This document shows positions 23,866 through 31,845 of a stretch of DNA of 33,986 nucleotides, piece by piece; within the stretch, counting starts at the first letter, position 1; every line of letters starts with the position of its first letter. Origin of the DNA: JBFLXR01 sp040757065 (GTDB taxonomy: Bacteria > Pseudomonadota > Gammaproteobacteria > Burkholderiales > Gallionellaceae); NCBI GenBank assembly GCA_040757065.1, contig JBFLXR010000022.1, positions 1 to 33,986 on the forward strand. The letters are read 5' to 3'. Below the pieces are notes generated by a model that saw only the letters and a program-made list of their open reading frames with translations, had not been told where the DNA came from and did not search any database. The translations under genes were made by a program, and so were the position numbers.

Positions 23866-25345
23866 ATCCTCTAACCGAAATCTGGAAACCGCATCTGACG
23901 CAGACAAGTTGCGTCGCGTGGCAATCGACCCGGTCTCCCGCGTGGAAGGTCATGGCAAAGTTACCCTATTGCTGGATGAAAATAATCGCGTGCATCAGGC
24001 GCGTCTGCACATAGTCGAGTTCCGCGGATTCGAGCGGTTTATTCAAGGTCGCCCGTATTGGGAAGTGCCCGTCATGGTGCAGCGCTTATGCGGCATTTGT
24101 CCGGTTTCTCACCACTTGGCGGCATCCAAGGCGCTGGACGGCGTGGCGGGAGCCGGAACGATCCCGCCGACTGCCGAAAAATTGCGCCGACTGATGCATT
24201 ACGGTCAGATACTGCAATCGCATGCATTGCACTTTTTCCATTTGAGTTCGCCGGATTTATTGTTCGGTTTCGATTCCGAAACCACCCGGCGCAATATTGC
24301 CGGACTGGCGTCAGCGCACCCCGAACTTGCCAAGCAAGGGGTGTTGCTACGCCGTTTCGGTCAGGAAGTGATACGCGTGACCTCCGGCAAGCGCATACAC
24401 GGCACCGGTGCTATCCCGGGCGGGATGAACAAAGCGCTCAGCATGGACGAACGGGAGAGTTTGCTGTCCGAACTGCCGCAAATTTTGGCATGGAGCCGCA
24501 ACGCGGTTGACCTGATTCGCAAATTGCACGAATCCGATCCGGCGTTGTACGACCACTTCGGTCTGTTTCGCTCAGGTATGCTGTCTCTGGTCGGGGCGCA
24601 GGGCGAACTCGATTTGTACGACGGGACACTGCGCGCCCGCGATGCGGACGGACGAATTTTGCTGGATGGCATCCTGCCGGAGCACTACGGTACCCACATT
24701 CTGGAAGAGGTGCGTCCCTGGAGTTACATGAAGTTCCCTTTCCTTAAACAGTTCGGCCCCGAATCGGGTTGGTACAAAGTCGGTCCCTTGGCACGCATTC
24801 AGAACTGCGACTTTATTTCGACACCGCTCGCCGAGCAGGCCCGCATGGAATTTATGGCTTACCGCAATGGCGCGATCCGGCATGAGCCGTTGGCATACCA
24901 TTGGGCGCGTATGATCGAACTGCTGCATGCGGTCGAAGTTATTCAGCAGTTGCTTTCGGGCGATGACATTCTCGGCACCGACCTCATCGCACACGGCGTG
25001 CGTCAGCGCGAGGGGGTCGGTATTATCGAAGCGCCGCGCGGCACTTTGATTCATCATTATCGTGTAGATGACAACGACCTGATTTCTATGTGCAACCTGA
25101 TCGTTTCCACGACTCACAACAATCAAGCGATGAACGAAGCCATTCGCCGCGTAGCGCTCGACTATCTGGACGGAAGAGAAATCACCGAGGGCTTACTGAA
25201 TCGGATCGAAGTCGCCATCCGGGCCTTCGACCCCTGCCTCTCCTGTGCGACCCATGCGCTCGGCAAAATGCCGCTGGAAGTCGAACTGGTCGATGTGGAA
25301 GGCAGACAAGTATCCAGTCTTTACCGCGATGCCGAATTTGCATGA
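23858..25345 (+). CDS. hoxH: NAD-reducing hydrogenase large subunit HoxH
   Basis: This is the catalytic [NiFe] subunit. The start ATG 23858 overlaps the end of hoxY and gives 495 residues. Metal ligands are in RLCGICPVSHH near the N-terminus and DPCLSCATH near the C-terminus; RVEGHGK is the upstream conserved block. About 28 residues follow the final His and form the C-terminal peptide that HoxW should remove after nickel insertion. The motif pattern and linked hoxFU place it in group 3d (bidirectional, NAD-linked). Confidence 0.96.
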   Translation: MTESSNRNLETASDADKLRRVAIDPVSRVEGHGKVTLLLDENNRVHQARLHIVEFRGFERFIQGRPYWEVPVMVQRLCGICPVSHHLAASKALDGVAGAGTIPPTAEKLRRLMHYGQILQSHALHFFHLSSPDLLFGFDSETTRRNIAGLASAHPELAKQGVLLRRFGQEVIRVTSGKRIHGTGAIPGGMNKALSMDERESLLSELPQILAWSRNAVDLIRKLHESDPALYDHFGLFRSGMLSLVGAQGELDLYDGTLRARDADGRILLDGILPEHYGTHILEEVRPWSYMKFPFLKQFGPESGWYKVGPLARIQNCDFISTPLAEQARMEFMAYRNGAIRHEPLAYHWARMIELLHAVEVIQQLLSGDDILGTDLIAHGVRQREGVGIIEAPRGTLIHHYRVDDNDLISMCNLIVSTTHNNQAMNEAIRRVALDYLDGREITEGLLNRIEVAIRAFDPCLSCATHALGKMPLEVELVDVEGRQVSSLYRDAEFA

Positions 25346-25823
25346 CGCTGTGACCGAAGGCAGCAAGCTGACAGCCCCGATTCTGGTGATCGGCATTGGC
25401 AACGAGTCGCGCGGCGACGATGCGCTCGGCCCGTTCTTGCTGCGTCGGTTGGCCGCTATGGATTGGCGCGATTGCGAATTTCTGGAGGTTTACCAGTTGC
25501 AAATCGAACACGCGCTCGATTTACAGGGACGGAACTTGGTACTGTTTTTGGATGCCGGAATACAAACCTCTGCCCCATTTTCTTGCGAAACCATACTGCC
25601 CGATTCTTCAGATTCCCCGTTTTCCCATGCCCTGACTCCTCAAGCCTTGCTCGGTGTCTGCAAACGATTAGGGTTTTCGCTTCCGGAAGCCCAAGTTATC
25701 TGTGTTCGAGGAGCGCAATTCGAACTCGGTGCCCCGCTTTCTGGCGCCGCAGAGACGGCGCTGGAGGACGCCTGTTTATATGCTGTGAGCATACTTAAGA
25801 TACGGCAAAACCTGCTGGCTTAA
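25329..25823 (+). CDS. hoxW: HoxH maturation endopeptidase HoxW
   Basis: This is a hydrogenase maturation protease (HybD/HycI fold) that cleaves the HoxH C-terminal extension. I use ATG 25329, overlapping hoxH by 17 bases, for 164 residues; a GTG at 25350 is possible. VIGIGNESRGDDALGPF carries the conserved G-x-G-N and the acidic metal-binding residues, and LFLDAG holds the second Asp. VICVRGAQFELGAPLS is near the C-terminus. It completes the hox operon. Confidence 0.88.
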   Translation: MPNLHDAVTEGSKLTAPILVIGIGNESRGDDALGPFLLRRLAAMDWRDCEFLEVYQLQIEHALDLQGRNLVLFLDAGIQTSAPFSCETILPDSSDSPFSHALTPQALLGVCKRLGFSLPEAQVICVRGAQFELGAPLSGAAETALEDACLYAVSILKIRQNLLA

Positions 25824-25838
25824 CGGATCAATAATTGG

Positions 25839-25867
25839 TTGATCTGGATAACAATCGGTACTATGAT
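25839..25867 (+). promoter_or_regulatory. Sigma-70 promoter for the Tsx-kinase pair
   Basis: TTGATC (25839-25844), exactly 17 bases, then TATGAT (25862-25867), about 60 bases before the tsx-like ATG. The -35 is also the right arm of an inverted repeat GATCAA-N7-TTGATC (25826-25844), which could be an operator or the end hairpin of the hox transcript. Confidence 0.6.
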
Positions 25868-25929
25868 CGTTAAACAAAGCGGTAACTTATTCTGTTAATG
25901 CAGCGCAGACTGCACAGCACGGGGGGAAG

Positions 25930-26706
25930 ATGTTAAAACGCGGCATCTTGTTGGCAGCTTTGCTCTGGCTGCCATCGGCTTATGCTCTAGACTGGAGCAG
26001 CACGCAACTCGAATGGTTGCATGGCACGGCATACCATGAACCATTCAATCCTCAGGCAGTTACAAAAGACATCCTCACCTTTCAGCATGCAGACGGCCAC
26101 AGTTATGGTCGCAACTTTCTGTTCGTCGACTTTCTCCAGTCCGATCGGACGGATCGGCATGCAACCGAAATCTACGGCGAGGGATACTCCAGCCTGAGCC
26201 TGAATAAACTCGGCCTCGCCGGTTTTTCATCCGGTGCAATTCGCGACATCAATTTGACTGTCGGCTTGAACTACGGCCACAAAACTTACCCGACGCATAC
26301 CGTAAATCCACGCGTATTGCTTCCAGGTGTAACAGTGGATTTCAATGTGCCCGGCTTTAATTTTCTATCAGTCGATTTTCTGGCATATATCGATCGCGGG
26401 TTATTTGCCGGACAAAATAACGGTTGTCACACCACTGGTTGGCAAGTGACCCCGGCTTGGGAGCGTCCTTTTGTCATCGGCAGCGAAAATTTTGTTTTCG
26501 AAGGCTTTGTGGATGTAATCGGACGGCATGGGGCATGTAGCGCGCAAGTGTTAAGTCAGCCTCGGCTTCGTTGGGATATCGGACGTCATTTTGGCGCGCC
26601 GAATCACCTGTATATCGGCATGGAGTTTCAGTACTGGCGGAACAAATACGGCATTCAGCAAGCAAACGAACGGGTATTCCAATCGATGGCAATGTGGAAA
26701 TTTTGA
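25930..26706 (+). CDS. Tsx/OmpK-like outer-membrane channel
   Basis: This 258-residue protein has a signal peptide (cleavage after SAYA, about residue 19) and a beta-barrel ending in F. ATEIYGEGYSSLSLNKLG, GVTVDFNVPGFNFLSVDF, GWQVTPAW and HLYIGMEFQYWRNKYGIQ are characteristic of the nucleoside-specific channel (Tsx/OmpK) family. It would let nucleosides or similar solutes cross the outer membrane; specificity is not readable. GGGGGGAAG precedes the ATG. The stop overlaps the start of the next gene (TGATG). Confidence 0.82.
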   Translation: MLKRGILLAALLWLPSAYALDWSSTQLEWLHGTAYHEPFNPQAVTKDILTFQHADGHSYGRNFLFVDFLQSDRTDRHATEIYGEGYSSLSLNKLGLAGFSSGAIRDINLTVGLNYGHKTYPTHTVNPRVLLPGVTVDFNVPGFNFLSVDFLAYIDRGLFAGQNNGCHTTGWQVTPAWERPFVIGSENFVFEGFVDVIGRHGACSAQVLSQPRLRWDIGRHFGAPNHLYIGMEFQYWRNKYGIQQANERVFQSMAMWKF

Positions 26707-29483
26707 TGCTAAGCGAACACAAATACGGTTGGCACAGCCTGCGAACCCGGATGGTACTCAGCTTACTGGCCGTTTTTGTGTTGGTACTCACGATTTCCCT
26801 GTTTGCATTCAGCCTGACGGCCGGTCGCATCAATCTGGAGCTGGGCAACAGTCTGGCGAGCAGTCATGCCATTACGATCCGCGCCCAGATGATGGAGGCA
26901 CTGACGCGTGAGCTGGCGTTGGCCAGACAAATGACGGCCTCTCCTCTGCTACGCCGCTGGGCTGCTGATGAAAGCGATCCCAGATTAAAACAAAATGCAT
27001 TGGATGAGCTGGAAAGCTTCAGGCAACAGTTTACCAGCCATAGCTGGTTTTTCGTCGTCGACCGTAGCTTGCACTATTACTACAACGACGCAAACAACAA
27101 ATATGCCGGCAAAGAAATCGCGTACACGCTGGAACGATCCGCACAAAAAGACAGTTGGTATTTCTCCACACTGGAAAAGGTGTCCGAATACGCCTTAAAC
27201 GTCGATTATGATGTTGCTGTGGGTGTGTTCAACTTGTGGATCAACATTCCCATGCGAGATTTGGATGGCAGCCCGCTCGGTGTGGCCGGCACCGGCGTCG
27301 ATATGAGCGGCTTTATTCATCGGTATATCGAGCAATCGGAAAGCGGTTTCGACAATATGTTGATTGACCGCCACTTTTCGATTCAAGCATACCGCGATAA
27401 AACGTTGATTGACCGCCAAAGTATCAGCAAGCGTACTGAGCATTCGACTTTGCTGAAACTGGTCAATCCTGATGAAACCGCACAACTCGAATCGGCGCTC
27501 AAGGTATTGGACGGTGGCAAAGAGCATTCCGCGACGCTTTTGCTGCACGTTAACGGCAAGGAGAAAATCGTTGGCATTGTGCCGATGCAGGAATTGAAGT
27601 TCTATGTGGTCTCCATGCTGGATGTCGGCAGCATTTCGCAGATACATTCATTTATACCGCTCTTGCTTGCCGTACTCGCATCTCTACTACTCATCGTTCT
27701 GGCAGTCTGGTGGCTGGTCGATCACTGGATTTTGAGGCGCCTGAATACTTTATCTGCAGCAACGGAAAAGTTACAGCGCGGGGACGCCGTTTTACCTATT
27801 AAAACGAGAGAGCAGGATGAGTTGGGTGGATTAGTAACAGCTTTTAACCGGATGTCGGCCATTCTGCAAAATTACACAGCGGATTTGGAAAAAAAGGTCC
27901 GAGAACGCACGCTACAGCTCGAGAATGCCAGGTCGATCGCTGAACAGGCTAATCGCACAAAATCCGATTTCTTGGCAAACATGTCCCATGAAATTCGTAC
28001 ACCGATGAACGCGATCATCGGTCTGACACAACTGACGCTGGAAACCAGCCTGAATGCCGAACAACGCGATAATTTGTCGAAGGTGGGGACATCGTCGCGC
28101 TTATTGCTGAACATCCTGAACGACATTCTCGATTTTTCGAAGATTGAGGCAGGTCGTTTGCGCATCGAACATACTTCATTCGATTTGCGTGAAATACTTG
28201 GCAGCGTCATCGAGTTGTACGCTGCATCGGCCCACGATAAGGGGCTCAATCTTCAAATCGAGTATTTGGAACCTGTTTCCTCTAGGCTGATCGGCGATCC
28301 TTACCGTTTAAGCCAGATTCTAGGCAATTTGCTCAGCAATGCAATCAAATTTACCCAACAAGGCGAGGTGCGCATCCGCGTCGAGCAAGCCGAACGATCC
28401 GGCGATACTTGTTTACTGCGCTTTGCGGTAAGGGACACGGGTATCGGCATCCCCCGAGAACAGGTAGATAGTCTGTTCGAGCCATTTATGCAAGCCGACA
28501 CATCGATCACGCGAAAATTCGGCGGAACCGGACTGGGGCTGGCGATCAGTAAGCAATTGGTTGAATTGATGGGTGGAACGATCACGGTATCGAGTGCGCC
28601 TGGGCAAGGCAGCACATTCTGTTTTACCGCGCGCTTTGTAATCAACTCTGAAGATGCTGAGGTAAGTAGCAAGCCGAGTACGCCCTCTCCGCTGGTCGCC
28701 GAGGCACTCCGTGGCCTCAGAATCCTGTTAGTTGAGGATAACCGCCTGAACCAGCAGGTCGCTATGGCTTTCCTGAAAAAACTGGGTACAGAGATTACCT
28801 TGGCTTACCATGGCGGCGAAGCCGTTGAGTTGGTAAAAAATAGAGCTTTCGATGTTGTGCTGATGGACTTGCAAATGCCCGAGATGGATGGCTTCGAGGC
28901 CACGCGCTTAATTCGTGCAATGCCGCAAGGCAGAAATTTGCCGATTATTGCAATGACAGCCGCTGCCATGCAGCACGACCGTGAAGCTTGTCTCAAGGCC
29001 GGGATGAACGACCATATTGCCAAGCCGATTGAGCCGGAAGCACTCATGCGTGCGCTTTTTAAGTGGGGAGTAAAAAAAGAATTGCTGACAGACATACCCA
29101 TGCAACCGATCCCGCTTACTCATGCCGACTTGCAAGAAGCGCTGCCCGGCTTTGAATTGGATACGATTCTCGTGCTGTTGAACGGGGACACCGCTCAACT
29201 GGTAGGCTTGTTGCAAACATTCCGCACGGATGCGCAAAGCGATGCAGAAGAAATTCAAACCCTGATTCAGCGCAACGATATACCAGCCGCCGAACGTGTT
29301 CTGCACAGATTGAAAGGTGTGGCAGGCAATCTCGGAGCAAAAGCTCTCTTCGATGCCTGTGCGACTTTGGATGCTCAAATGAAGAAAGGCTATTACGAAT
29401 CCGGTGCGTTCTTAGCTTGGAAAACAGAGCTTGAGAAAGCTGCTCGGTCAATCGATGATTTGCCCCTGCAAATTCCGACCTAA
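26706..29483 (+). CDS. dCache hybrid histidine kinase with REC and HPt domains
   Basis: I take ATG 26706, overlapping the tsx-like stop, for 925 residues. A membrane segment at about 17-38 and another at 316-337 flank a large periplasmic double-Cache-type sensor (WFFVVDRSLHYYYND, KDSWYFSTL, GVAGTGVDMSGF). HAMP, coiled coil, HisKA with His428 (ANMSHEIRTPMN), HATPase (NLLSNAIKFT, DTGIGIP, GGTGLGLA), receiver with Asp721 (VLMDLQMP) and HPt with His867 (VLHRLKGVAGNLG) follow. All phosphorelay residues are present. No dedicated response regulator is adjacent. Confidence 0.92.
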   Translation: MLSEHKYGWHSLRTRMVLSLLAVFVLVLTISLFAFSLTAGRINLELGNSLASSHAITIRAQMMEALTRELALARQMTASPLLRRWAADESDPRLKQNALDELESFRQQFTSHSWFFVVDRSLHYYYNDANNKYAGKEIAYTLERSAQKDSWYFSTLEKVSEYALNVDYDVAVGVFNLWINIPMRDLDGSPLGVAGTGVDMSGFIHRYIEQSESGFDNMLIDRHFSIQAYRDKTLIDRQSISKRTEHSTLLKLVNPDETAQLESALKVLDGGKEHSATLLLHVNGKEKIVGIVPMQELKFYVVSMLDVGSISQIHSFIPLLLAVLASLLLIVLAVWWLVDHWILRRLNTLSAATEKLQRGDAVLPIKTREQDELGGLVTAFNRMSAILQNYTADLEKKVRERTLQLENARSIAEQANRTKSDFLANMSHEIRTPMNAIIGLTQLTLETSLNAEQRDNLSKVGTSSRLLLNILNDILDFSKIEAGRLRIEHTSFDLREILGSVIELYAASAHDKGLNLQIEYLEPVSSRLIGDPYRLSQILGNLLSNAIKFTQQGEVRIRVEQAERSGDTCLLRFAVRDTGIGIPREQVDSLFEPFMQADTSITRKFGGTGLGLAISKQLVELMGGTITVSSAPGQGSTFCFTARFVINSEDAEVSSKPSTPSPLVAEALRGLRILLVEDNRLNQQVAMAFLKKLGTEITLAYHGGEAVELVKNRAFDVVLMDLQMPEMDGFEATRLIRAMPQGRNLPIIAMTAAAMQHDREACLKAGMNDHIAKPIEPEALMRALFKWGVKKELLTDIPMQPIPLTHADLQEALPGFELDTILVLLNGDTAQLVGLLQTFRTDAQSDAEEIQTLIQRNDIPAAERVLHRLKGVAGNLGAKALFDACATLDAQMKKGYYESGAFLAWKTELEKAARSIDDLPLQIPT

Positions 29484-29502
29484 CGAATAGCGGCTAAGGC
29501 TC

Positions 29503-30147
29503 CTATGGAACAACCTTGCCGTAAGTTCCTTTCAACGCGGCACCGGCAACAAAGCCGCCTGCGTGGCAGCGGATCGTCGTATCGCTTCGGGTTTCGTTCT
29601 TCTTGTAATAGCTGACGATATCTACAACCGCATTTGCCCCGTGCCGTTTGGCTACTTTCTGCAAATCCTGCAATGTCGTCAGAATAACCCAGCGACAAGC
29701 GGCTGTATCGTCTTCCTTGGCAACAGCTTCAGTCTTGTGATTGGAAAGCGCATCAACAAAACAATATTTAGCCTGCAGGTGTAATTCGCCGCTATCCACA
29801 TCAAAAATCAGACACCTGGACGGCAATATACGATTAATCCTATTGATCCATGAAGAAATAGCCGGGTTAAGTGGCATATCGAGCACACACCCCTCTGCGA
29901 AGAAATCGAAGCAAGCCAGCGCCGGTCGTTCTTCTATTCTGCACCGGCACAGAATACCGCTGTCGTCATCCTGAAGTTCCGAAACGGAAGTAACCTTCTC
30001 CTCATCGACCAGCGGCGCAATAATTTGAGAATGCCGCATCTGCCAGGCCAGCAAACTGCAAGTCAGGCGAAACTCCGTCCGGCTACCTGCCATGTGGCGC
30101 GTATCGAGCAACGGCGTAAACTCAGCTGTGAGTGCCCGCTCAAGCAA
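29503..30147 (-). CDS. Unrecognised protein with a conserved-looking C-terminal domain
   Basis: The open frame of up to 214 residues starts at TTG 30147; internal ATGs at 30093 and 30039 are alternatives and no good ribosome site decides. The C-terminal ~90 residues (ACRWVILTTLQDLQKVAKR, then GANAVVDIVSYYKKNE, RCHAGGFVAGAALKG) resemble small secreted proteins often misnamed as excinuclease subunits. The N-terminal half is not recognised and lacks an obvious signal peptide. The gene converges on the dCache kinase with 19 bases between stops. The 5' end may be frameshifted: a parallel frame starts ATG at about 30164 with GGAG before it. Confidence 0.5.
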   Translation of the reverse strand: MLERALTAEFTPLLDTRHMAGSRTEFRLTCSLLAWQMRHSQIIAPLVDEEKVTSVSELQDDDSGILCRCRIEERPALACFDFFAEGCVLDMPLNPAISSWINRINRILPSRCLIFDVDSGELHLQAKYCFVDALSNHKTEAVAKEDDTAACRWVILTTLQDLQKVAKRHGANAVVDIVSYYKKNETRSDTTIRCHAGGFVAGAALKGTYGKVVP

Positions 30148-30288
30148 AAACGAAGCACCCTCATCTTCTCCAGCGCCACACCCCGATTTCTCATCTGCTC
30201 TCGCTCGATACCACTCAATTCATCACTCCTTTCATCACGCCGATTCGACGTTACCCTGGACAACCTCCCTCACCAAGCCAGCACATGC

Positions 30289-30324
30289 TTGTATATGTAC
30301 ACATCATCAAGTAAACTGTACACA
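30289..30324 (+). promoter_or_regulatory. Promoter and paired operator sites of the toxin-antitoxin operon
   Basis: TTGTAT (30289-30294), 17 bases and TAAACT (30312-30317) form a good promoter. Two copies of TGTACACA at 30296 and 30317 are 21 bp apart, two helical turns, one inside the spacer and one just past the -10. The first is part of TGTATATGTACA. The layout fits autorepression by the antitoxin or antitoxin-toxin complex. Confidence 0.6.
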
Positions 30325-30345
30325 CATCTTATCCAGGAGCCAACC

Positions 30346-30579
30346 ATGCCCACCCTCACGGCTACCCGCTTGCGCGCCGAGCTTTTCAGCACACTCGATC
30401 ACGTTCTGGCCACCGGCGAAAGCATCGAGGTCAAACGCCCCGCAGGCTCGGTGCGCATCGTTCGCGAAAACACCCGCCAACGCCTGGCCGCGCTCACGCC
30501 CCATCCCGGCATCATCAACGGTGATCCCGACACGCTGCCCAGCCAATCCTGGGCTGCCGAGTGGAAGCCGGTGCTGTGA
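30346..30579 (+). CDS. Phd/YefM-family antitoxin
   Basis: ATG at 30346 with AGGAG six bases upstream gives a 77-residue protein. The N-terminal TATRLRAELFSTLDHVLATG, followed by the strand pair EVKRPAGSVRIV, is the Phd/YefM DNA-binding fold. The tail IINGDPDTL...SWAAEW is the usual toxin-wrapping segment. It neutralises the following PIN-domain toxin and probably represses its own promoter. The stop overlaps the toxin start (GTGA). Base composition is markedly more GC-rich than the flanking genes, which suggests recent transfer. Confidence 0.85.
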   Translation: MPTLTATRLRAELFSTLDHVLATGESIEVKRPAGSVRIVRENTRQRLAALTPHPGIINGDPDTLPSQSWAAEWKPVL

Positions 30580-30959
30580 AGCGGCTCTATCTCGACACGC
30601 ATGTGCTCGTCTGGCTGTATCAGGATGGCGCGACACGCCTCAACCCGCAGGGTATCTATGCCATCGAAACAGCGGAACAGTTGCTCATTTCGCCCATGGT
30701 CGAGCTGGAACTGACTTACCTGCATGAGATCTCCCGCATCAATTGCCCTGCCGCCGTCATACTGGACAGCCTGCGCCGCGACATCGGGCTGGGAACCTGC
30801 CCGCAGCCCTTTGCCGCCGTGGTCGGCGCGGCGCTCAACCTCGACTGGACACGCGACCCGTTCGACCGCCTCATCGTCGCCCAAGCCGCCCATCGCAACG
30901 CCCCCCTGCTCACCGCCGACCAGAACATCGCACGGCATTACACTAACGCGATTTGGTGA
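30576..30959 (+). CDS. vapC: PIN-domain ribonuclease toxin (VapC-like)
   Basis: I choose GTG 30576, which overlaps the antitoxin stop by four bases, giving 127 residues beginning MKRLYLDTHVLVWLY; a GTG five codons earlier is possible. The acidic PIN residues are in LDTHVLVW, MVELELTYL, DPFDRLIVAQA and LLTADQNI, the normal metal-dependent RNase site. VapC-type toxins cleave tRNA or rRNA when the antitoxin is lost. The gene is intact and GC-rich like its partner. Confidence 0.88.
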   Translation: MKRLYLDTHVLVWLYQDGATRLNPQGIYAIETAEQLLISPMVELELTYLHEISRINCPAAVILDSLRRDIGLGTCPQPFAAVVGAALNLDWTRDPFDRLIVAQAAHRNAPLLTADQNIARHYTNAIW

Positions 30960-31000
30960 TCTATCCGATGCTCCAGTAAAACAAACTAAAACCCAAGCAC

Positions 31001-31199
31001 GCGCGGGGCGGCTGCGCCGCCCATCCCCGCATTCCCCGGCAAGCCGGTTGAAATCTCTGCCTCGGCACCTTACCTGCCGAGTAAAGGGGTAAAGGCATCC
31101 CCGCAAGGGGGACGCCGGTGGGTCCCGGCGGCTTTGCCGCCACCCTTCCGCAGGGGGTAAGCTCCCTACCGTTACGCTACGCTCCACTCACGGGAGCGT
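31001..31199. repeat. Cluster of at least six GC-rich hairpins
   Basis: There are successive inverted repeats in about 200 bases. They are GGGCGGC-tgc-GCCGCCC (31006-31022), CCGG-caag-CCGG (31036-31047), CTCGGCA-N7-TGCCGAG (31061-31081), and TCCCC-gcaag-GGGGA with flanking GGC/GCC (about 31094-31115). GGCGGC-ttt-GCCGCC within GGGT/ACCC (about 31121-31144) and CGCTCC-N5-GGGAGCG (about 31179-31198) complete the set. No protein-coding reading frame is convincing. The cluster abuts an interrupted transposase gene, so it may be a mobile palindromic unit. Confidence 0.6.
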
Positions 31200-31354
31200 T
31201 CTGGCAAGACGGAATCCTTGACGGGCATACCGCTGTCCGCCTCCCGCAAAAATCCGATGATCTGTTCTTCCGTGAATCGCTTCTTCATGTCCAATCTCCT
31301 TTGTGGTTGCGATTGGACTCTAATCTCAGGTGCTACTCAAGATGGGGGGACGTC
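31172..31354 (-). pseudogene. IS3-family (IS407-like) OrfA remnant with left IS end
   Basis: ATG at 31288 preceded by AAAGGAG reads MKKRFTEEQIIGFLREADSG-MPVK, the start of IS407-group OrfA. It then runs into unrelated sequence (DSVLPERSREWSVA) and stops at 31172. Upstream, GACGTCCCCCCATCTTGAG resembles the end of such elements (outer limit near 31354). The rest of orfA, orfB and the far end are gone. The break point is near 31216, at the edge of the hairpin cluster. Confidence 0.7.
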
Positions 31355-31394
31355 GATTCCAACCCACAATGAGATTAATATCTCCGTAGTTTCC

Positions 31395-31583
31395 TTATAT
31401 GAACTCATCATTAATGCCCCCTTCAAGGTCGTAATATCCAATCTTCCCCACCACTTCCTTCGGCTTCAATTTTTTATAAACCAAATATTCGTCCAGATTA
31501 AAAAGTTTAATACATTCAGAAATTGGTACCCTATTATCTCAATTCACAAAATTTGGGCTGCGCTCTGAACTATGAATTTTCAT
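31395..31583 (-). pseudogene. Short ORF interrupted by one in-frame stop, unrecognised
   Basis: From ATG 31583 the frame reads MKIHSSERSPNFVN, a TGA, then DNRVPISECIKLFNLDEYLV continuing through YKKLKPKEVVGKIGYYDLEGG to TAA at 31395. Both sides of the TGA look like protein and share one frame, so this is probably the remnant of a small gene or gene fragment with a nonsense mutation. I do not recognise the family. The stretch is AT-rich, unlike the hairpin cluster to the left. Confidence 0.35.
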
Positions 31584-31769
31584 CGTAGTCCACCTGCCCA
31601 GCCTATGGAAATAGCAAAACGTGCCACACAGGCAAGCGCCTCAGTGGTAGTGAACAATGTTGTCGTGGAAAATGAAGCTGCAACTATCAGTGGTAGTTAT
31701 GCTGCACTTGCCGAAACTCTGAGTCAGATGAAAAGTGGTAAAGAATCAGTGCCCACTTTTAACCCAGAG

Positions 31770-31845
31770 TGGCGTCCCCAGGGGGATTCGAACCCCCGTT
31801 ACCGCCGTGAAAGGGCGATGTCCTAGGCCTCTAGACGATGGGGAC
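31770..31845 (-). tRNA. tRNA-Glu (anticodon UUC)
   Basis: On the minus strand 76 bases start GTCCCCATCG and end GGGGACGCCA with encoded CCA. The acceptor stem is GTCCCC/GGGGAC, the anticodon loop is CTTTCAC (anticodon TTC) between TCGCC and GGCGG, and the T-arm is GGGGGTTCGAATCCCCC. All arms pair. It is a single gene with its own promoter about 90 bases upstream. Confidence 0.96.

Noticed and set aside
31061..31081. Integron attC site near the toxin-antitoxin genes
   Set aside because: The hairpins are separate and lack the paired core sequences (GTTRRRY/RYYYAAC) of an attC, and no integrase is present.
31395..31583. Selenocysteine reading of the in-frame TGA
   Set aside because: The flanking protein is not a redox family I recognise and no SECIS-like hairpin follows the TGA; simple decay is likelier.
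31572..31826. An 84-codon frame running into the tRNA-Glu gene
   Set aside because: The end (GDSNPRYRRERAMS) is the familiar translation of an antisense tRNA, and the start has no homology or ribosome site.
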